From assembly GCA_007128085.1 (NCBI GenBank), contig SKYC01000051.1:1-25485 (forward strand): a DNA stretch of 25,485 bases, in the 5' to 3' direction. A program made the position numbers and the translations under genes. This DNA is from Saprospiraceae bacterium. GTDB taxonomy: Bacteria; Bacteroidota; Bacteroidia; Chitinophagales; Saprospiraceae. Shown here in pieces: positions 23,027-25,485 of this stretch. Below the pieces are notes generated by a model. It made no database searches. It had not been told where the DNA came from and was given only the letters and a program-made list of their open reading frames with translations. How positions within the stretch are numbered: the stretch's first letter is position 1; every line of letters starts with the position of its first letter.

Positions 23027-23734
23027 TTAATCGAGGTAGTCGTTAAAGTTCTCGAGGTCCTTTTTAATTTTTGATTTCAAAAACCGAAGTGAACCTTTAA
23101 AGTCTGCAGCGGTTTTTTCAATTTTTTCCCGCTGATCGTTGAGTTCCTGTTTTTCAGTACTTATTTTTTGTTCTAACTGACGAATCTCTTCCTGTATTTT
23201 TTCGATTTCGGATTGTTTGGCAAAAATCTCGTCCCTCAGCTTCTTTATTTCCTCCTTTTTATTGTTGATGCGCAACTGTCTCTGCGATCCCAGGGTTCTG
23301 TCAAACTTATTTTGCTCCTCATCCAATACCGTGAGAAAATAGCGGGCAGATTTCATCAGCGCCTCTTTGTCTACACCTCGGTTTGAAGCAATGGCAAAAG
23401 CGGTTTCGTATTTGGTTTTTTGATCAAAATCCAAGTGGTTGAGAGACTTTATATTCTGCTTAAAATCGAGGTATACTGATTCCTTTTCCGCAGCGGCCTT
23501 CATGGCATTGATGAGAATGGAAAGGAATTCACTGGAGGGCTTTCCCGGATTCAATTCCCCCTCCTCCTCCTTGTCTGTTTCAACAGTCCGCTCCGGCGGC
23601 TTTTGCGATTCGGGGGGAGACATATCACTGGGGGCAGAAGTGTCTGATTTTGGAACTTCCACTAAAAACAAAGACTTTATCCTGTCGATTAAGCTGCTCA
23701 TATGGTTTTTAAATAGCTGGTCAAAATTAGTCAT
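23027..23734 (-). CDS. Unrecognised soluble coiled-coil protein, operon partner
   Basis: I do not recognise this 235-residue protein. It has no signal peptide or membrane helix. Residues about 30-68 are an acidic, proline-rich linker. Residues about 70-130 look like a compact helical domain (SEFLSILINAMKAAAEKES; YETAFAIASNRGVDKEALM), and residues about 130-225 form a long coiled coil (KKEEIKKLRDEIFAKQSEIE onward). It ends in ENFNDYLD, matching the aromatic-acidic end of the membrane protein encoded 85 bases downstream. An alternative start at M12 is possible. It is first in the pair, and the divergent neighbour is arginine deiminase. The likely relation is a soluble partner that docks on the membrane coiled-coil protein; this is inference. 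Confidence 0.75.
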   Translation of the reverse strand: MTNFDQLFKNHMSSLIDRIKSLFLVEVPKSDTSAPSDMSPPESQKPPERTVETDKEEEGELNPGKPSSEFLSILINAMKAAAEKESVYLDFKQNIKSLNHLDFDQKTKYETAFAIASNRGVDKEALMKSARYFLTVLDEEQNKFDRTLGSQRQLRINNKKEEIKKLRDEIFAKQSEIEKIQEEIRQLEQKISTEKQELNDQREKIEKTAADFKGSLRFLKSKIKKDLENFNDYLD

Positions 23735-23833
23735 TATTTAGCAAACCACTTAAAATTGAGCCTTGTTTATAGCGGACACTTGCAGTTTGACCACAATCGA
23801 TGGTTCCCGGGATGAAAAATGTACTTTATTTGT

Positions 23834-23841
23834 TACTTTTG
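23834..23841 (+). promoter_or_regulatory. -7 box upstream of arginine deiminase
   Basis: TACTTTTG matches TAnnTTTG. It lies 110 bases before the ATG at 23952, so the transcript would have an unusually long leader of about 100 bases. No clear -33 TTG was found and no FNR-type TTGAT-N4-ATCAA site is visible. Confidence 0.4.
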
Positions 23842-23951
23842 AGTTTTTAAAATCAGACCCTTTACAATAGACAACTGATAGCCAAATTGAGATGAGGGTC
23901 GTAGCTTGTATCTCGGACCCGCAGTCATAAGTTTACTTAAAATTTAAATCA

Positions 23952-25214
23952 ATGAAAGAGCTTTTTCCAAAAGTCACTTCAGAAATAGGCCTTTTAAAAA
24001 AGGTGATTGTTCACAGGCCCGAAGCTGGCATTGCACGGGTTACGCCCAAGCGTGCATCCGAGCTGCTGTTTGACGATATTGTATTTCTGCCCAAGATGCA
24101 GGAAGAGCACGATGTGTTTACCAGTATTCTGGAACTGTTCATCGGGTCTGAAAATGTTATTACCATACAAAAACTACTACAGGAGGCCCTGGAGGCTGAC
24201 AATGAACTCAGAGAAGAGTTCATTGATATGGTTTTTGACTACGAAGAAGTCCCCGATAAATTCAAGCCGTATCTCGAGGATTTGGGGGTGACCGAGTTGT
24301 CGGAAACACTGATATCCGGATACCTGAAAAAGGAAAAGAGATATCTCTTTGACCCCGTTCCCAATCTCATTTTCACCAGAGACATCGCCGTTGCCATAAA
24401 CGAACATATGCTTATCACCAAAGCGGCCAAGGCGGCGCGCTTTAGAGAAAATCTGCTGACCCGGTATATTTTTCACGCTCATCCTCAGTTGGCGCACCTG
24501 AAGGGAGCAGGGAAAATAATCAACCTCAATATTCTCAATGACTTCCCCCCCTCTCCCAATGGGTATCCTGTTTCTGTCGAGGGAGGCGATGTGATGGTTC
24601 TCAATAAGGATTATTTGCTGGTGGGCAATTCTGAGCGAACCACGGAGTATTCTATTCAGAGCCTGATGGAGATTTTGTTTGAGAAAAAAGTGGTTAAAAA
24701 TGTGGTTCAGATCAACATTCCTTTTGAGCGATCGTATATGCACATCGACACTTTGTTTACCCAGGTCAATCACCGGCACTTTGTCGGTTTTACCCCCATT
24801 ATCGAAGAGGGAAAAAGGTCGGATGTACTGGTACACAGCGTTGATGGCAGTCGCCGTTCTTACCGCTCCGTAATGGAGTTTCTCAAAACAGAAATATCCG
24901 GTGAAATCGAATTGATTCCCGCGGGAATGGGGAAGTCGCCCTATCAGGAAAGGGAGCAATGGACGGACGGTTGCAATCTGGTGGCCATAAAGCCCGGTGT
25001 CGCCATTTCTTATGAGAGGAACCCATTTACGGAAAAGGCTTTCCGGGAGTTTGGTTACACGATTGTGTCTGCGCGGGATTTATTGAAAAAAGTGAAGAGC
25101 GGGAAACTCGAGCCCTCCGAAATTGAACAAACCATAATTACCATTGATTCCGGTGAACTCTCCAGAGCGAGGGGTGGTTCGCACTGTATGACCTGTCCGA
25201 TTATCAGAGAGTAG
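23952..25214 (+). CDS. arcA: Arginine deiminase
   Basis: This 420-residue enzyme hydrolyses L-arginine to citrulline and ammonia. All catalytic positions of the deiminase fold are visible: D144 in FTRD, E210 in VEGGDV, H264 and D266 in HIDTLFT, and the nucleophile C412 in RGGSHCMTCP near the C-terminus. SERT at 227-230 is also typical. Length is normal. In many bacteria arcA travels with ornithine carbamoyltransferase (arcB), carbamate kinase (arcC) and an arginine/ornithine antiporter (arcD); none is in the window, so ATP generation through the full pathway cannot be inferred here. A role in nitrogen supply or acid defence is equally possible. The long leader may carry regulation. Confidence 0.92.
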   Translation: MKELFPKVTSEIGLLKKVIVHRPEAGIARVTPKRASELLFDDIVFLPKMQEEHDVFTSILELFIGSENVITIQKLLQEALEADNELREEFIDMVFDYEEVPDKFKPYLEDLGVTELSETLISGYLKKEKRYLFDPVPNLIFTRDIAVAINEHMLITKAAKAARFRENLLTRYIFHAHPQLAHLKGAGKIINLNILNDFPPSPNGYPVSVEGGDVMVLNKDYLLVGNSERTTEYSIQSLMEILFEKKVVKNVVQINIPFERSYMHIDTLFTQVNHRHFVGFTPIIEEGKRSDVLVHSVDGSRRSYRSVMEFLKTEISGEIELIPAGMGKSPYQEREQWTDGCNLVAIKPGVAISYERNPFTEKAFREFGYTIVSARDLLKKVKSGKLEPSEIEQTIITIDSGELSRARGGSHCMTCPIIRE

Positions 25215-25268
25215 TGAAGACATGTGCGAACTTTTTTTATTTGAAAAATTATGGCTGCGATTGATGGA

Positions 25269-25301
25269 AATAAGTTGCCTTTGATTTTCTGAATGTATTC
25301 A
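25269..25301 (+). repeat. Dispersed 33-bp repeat, copy B
   Basis: AATAAGTTGC, 10-base spacer, CTGAATGTATTCA, in the same orientation as copy A at 7804-7836. It lies 54 bases past the arginine deiminase stop. A GC-rich stem-loop follows at 25321-25358, as an AT-rich one follows copy A. Confidence 0.6.
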
Positions 25302-25320
25302 CGGTCGGCCTGGTTGCGTG

Positions 25321-25358
25321 ATTCTTTTCGGTGAAGGGGGCGGCCCCTTAAATAGAAT
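25321..25358. repeat. Stem-loop after repeat copy B
   Basis: Inner stem AAGGGG (25334-25339) with CCCCTT (25344-25349) and loop GCGG. The outer arms ATTCT (25321-25325) and AGAAT (25354-25358) also pair. No U-run follows on the plus strand, so it is at best a poor terminator for arcA. Confidence 0.5.
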
Positions 25359-25401
25359 TCGACTTAAAATCAGATTTCCCACGGAGTTTCGTTAAAGTCT
25401 T

Positions 25402-25485
25402 TAACTTTGCATTTTTTTAAGGCAGAGTGGATTGGTGGAGACCTATTCGATGGGGAGTTGAAACCATGAATGAGTGCCAATTTCT
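25402..25485 (+). promoter_or_regulatory. Promoter and possible S-box-like (SAM) leader RNA, cut by the window edge
   Basis: TAACTTTG (25402-25409) matches the -7 box. The RNA that would start just after it contains AGAGTGG, TTGAAACC and GTGCCAATTTCT in the order seen in S-box leaders (AGAG ... TGAAACC ... GGTGCCAATTCC). GATTGG near its start can pair with CCAATT near the edge. The canonical GGCAACC block is not seen, so a variant aptamer or another leader is possible. The gene it would control lies outside the window. Confidence 0.35.

Noticed and set aside
24177..24959. Minus-strand frame (260 codons) opposite arginine deiminase
   Set aside because: Antisense shadow of a gene with all catalytic motifs on the plus strand.
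1..25485. Mobile elements, CRISPR arrays, tRNA or rRNA genes, defence systems
   Set aside because: No transposase or integrase motifs, no regular spacer repeats, no cloverleaf-like sequence and no known defence domains were seen.

Overview
The window reads as a chromosomal segment of a Bacteroidota bacterium. Several genes are preceded by the TAnnTTTG -7 box typical of that phylum, Shine-Dalgarno sequences are mostly absent, and the gene content (PadR/PspC pair, DUF2911, DUF885, S10 peptidase, CrtA-type monooxygenase, single-gene EgtB) fits. The family cannot be fixed from this sequence; a Saprospiria- or Cytophagia-like marine or soil lineage is a guess. I see no phage, insertion sequence, CRISPR array, tRNA or rRNA.

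Layout. 153-2408 (-) is an RND/MMPL exporter, divergent from a secreted S10 serine carboxypeptidase (2633-4108). After a 616-bp gap holding a minus-strand terminator comes a two-gene minus-strand signalling operon: a FixL-like PAS-PAS histidine kinase (7476-5872), then a response regulator in which a receiver is fused to a Crp/Fnr module (5765-4725). A 590-bp AT-rich, repeat-containing gap leads to a CrtA-like monooxygenase with no usable ATG (8067-8762), a rhodanese lipoprotein and a DUF885 protein (8816-11065, +). Converging on these is a PadR-PspC operon (12083-11083, -) with a clear palindrome over its promoter. Next on the minus strand is an operon of an alpha/beta hydrolase-OsmC fusion and EgtB (14660-12264). 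Divergent from it, a tight four-gene plus-strand operon (14907-20731) encodes a secreted PIG-L deacetylase, a 51-residue one-helix membrane protein, a sodium:solute symporter and a PLP decarboxylase. Then follow a DUF2911 lipid/periplasmic-type protein (-) with a strong terminator, two unrecognised coiled-coil proteins in one operon (23734-21919, -), and arginine deiminase (23952-25214, +). The right edge carries a promoter and the start of what may be an S-box-like leader RNA.

How the genes may work together. The kinase and receiver-Crp protein look like a compact version of the FixL-FixJ-FixK oxygen cascade, with the FixJ receiver and the FixK DNA-binding half joined in one polypeptide. The OsmC fusion and EgtB together suggest a peroxide/thiol defence operon. 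The PIG-L/symporter/decarboxylase operon suggests deacetylation of an N-acetylated compound outside the cytoplasm, sodium-driven uptake and then decarboxylation; the substrate is unknown. The two coiled-coil proteins have no recognised function but end in similar aromatic-acidic tips, which makes them the least explained part of the window.
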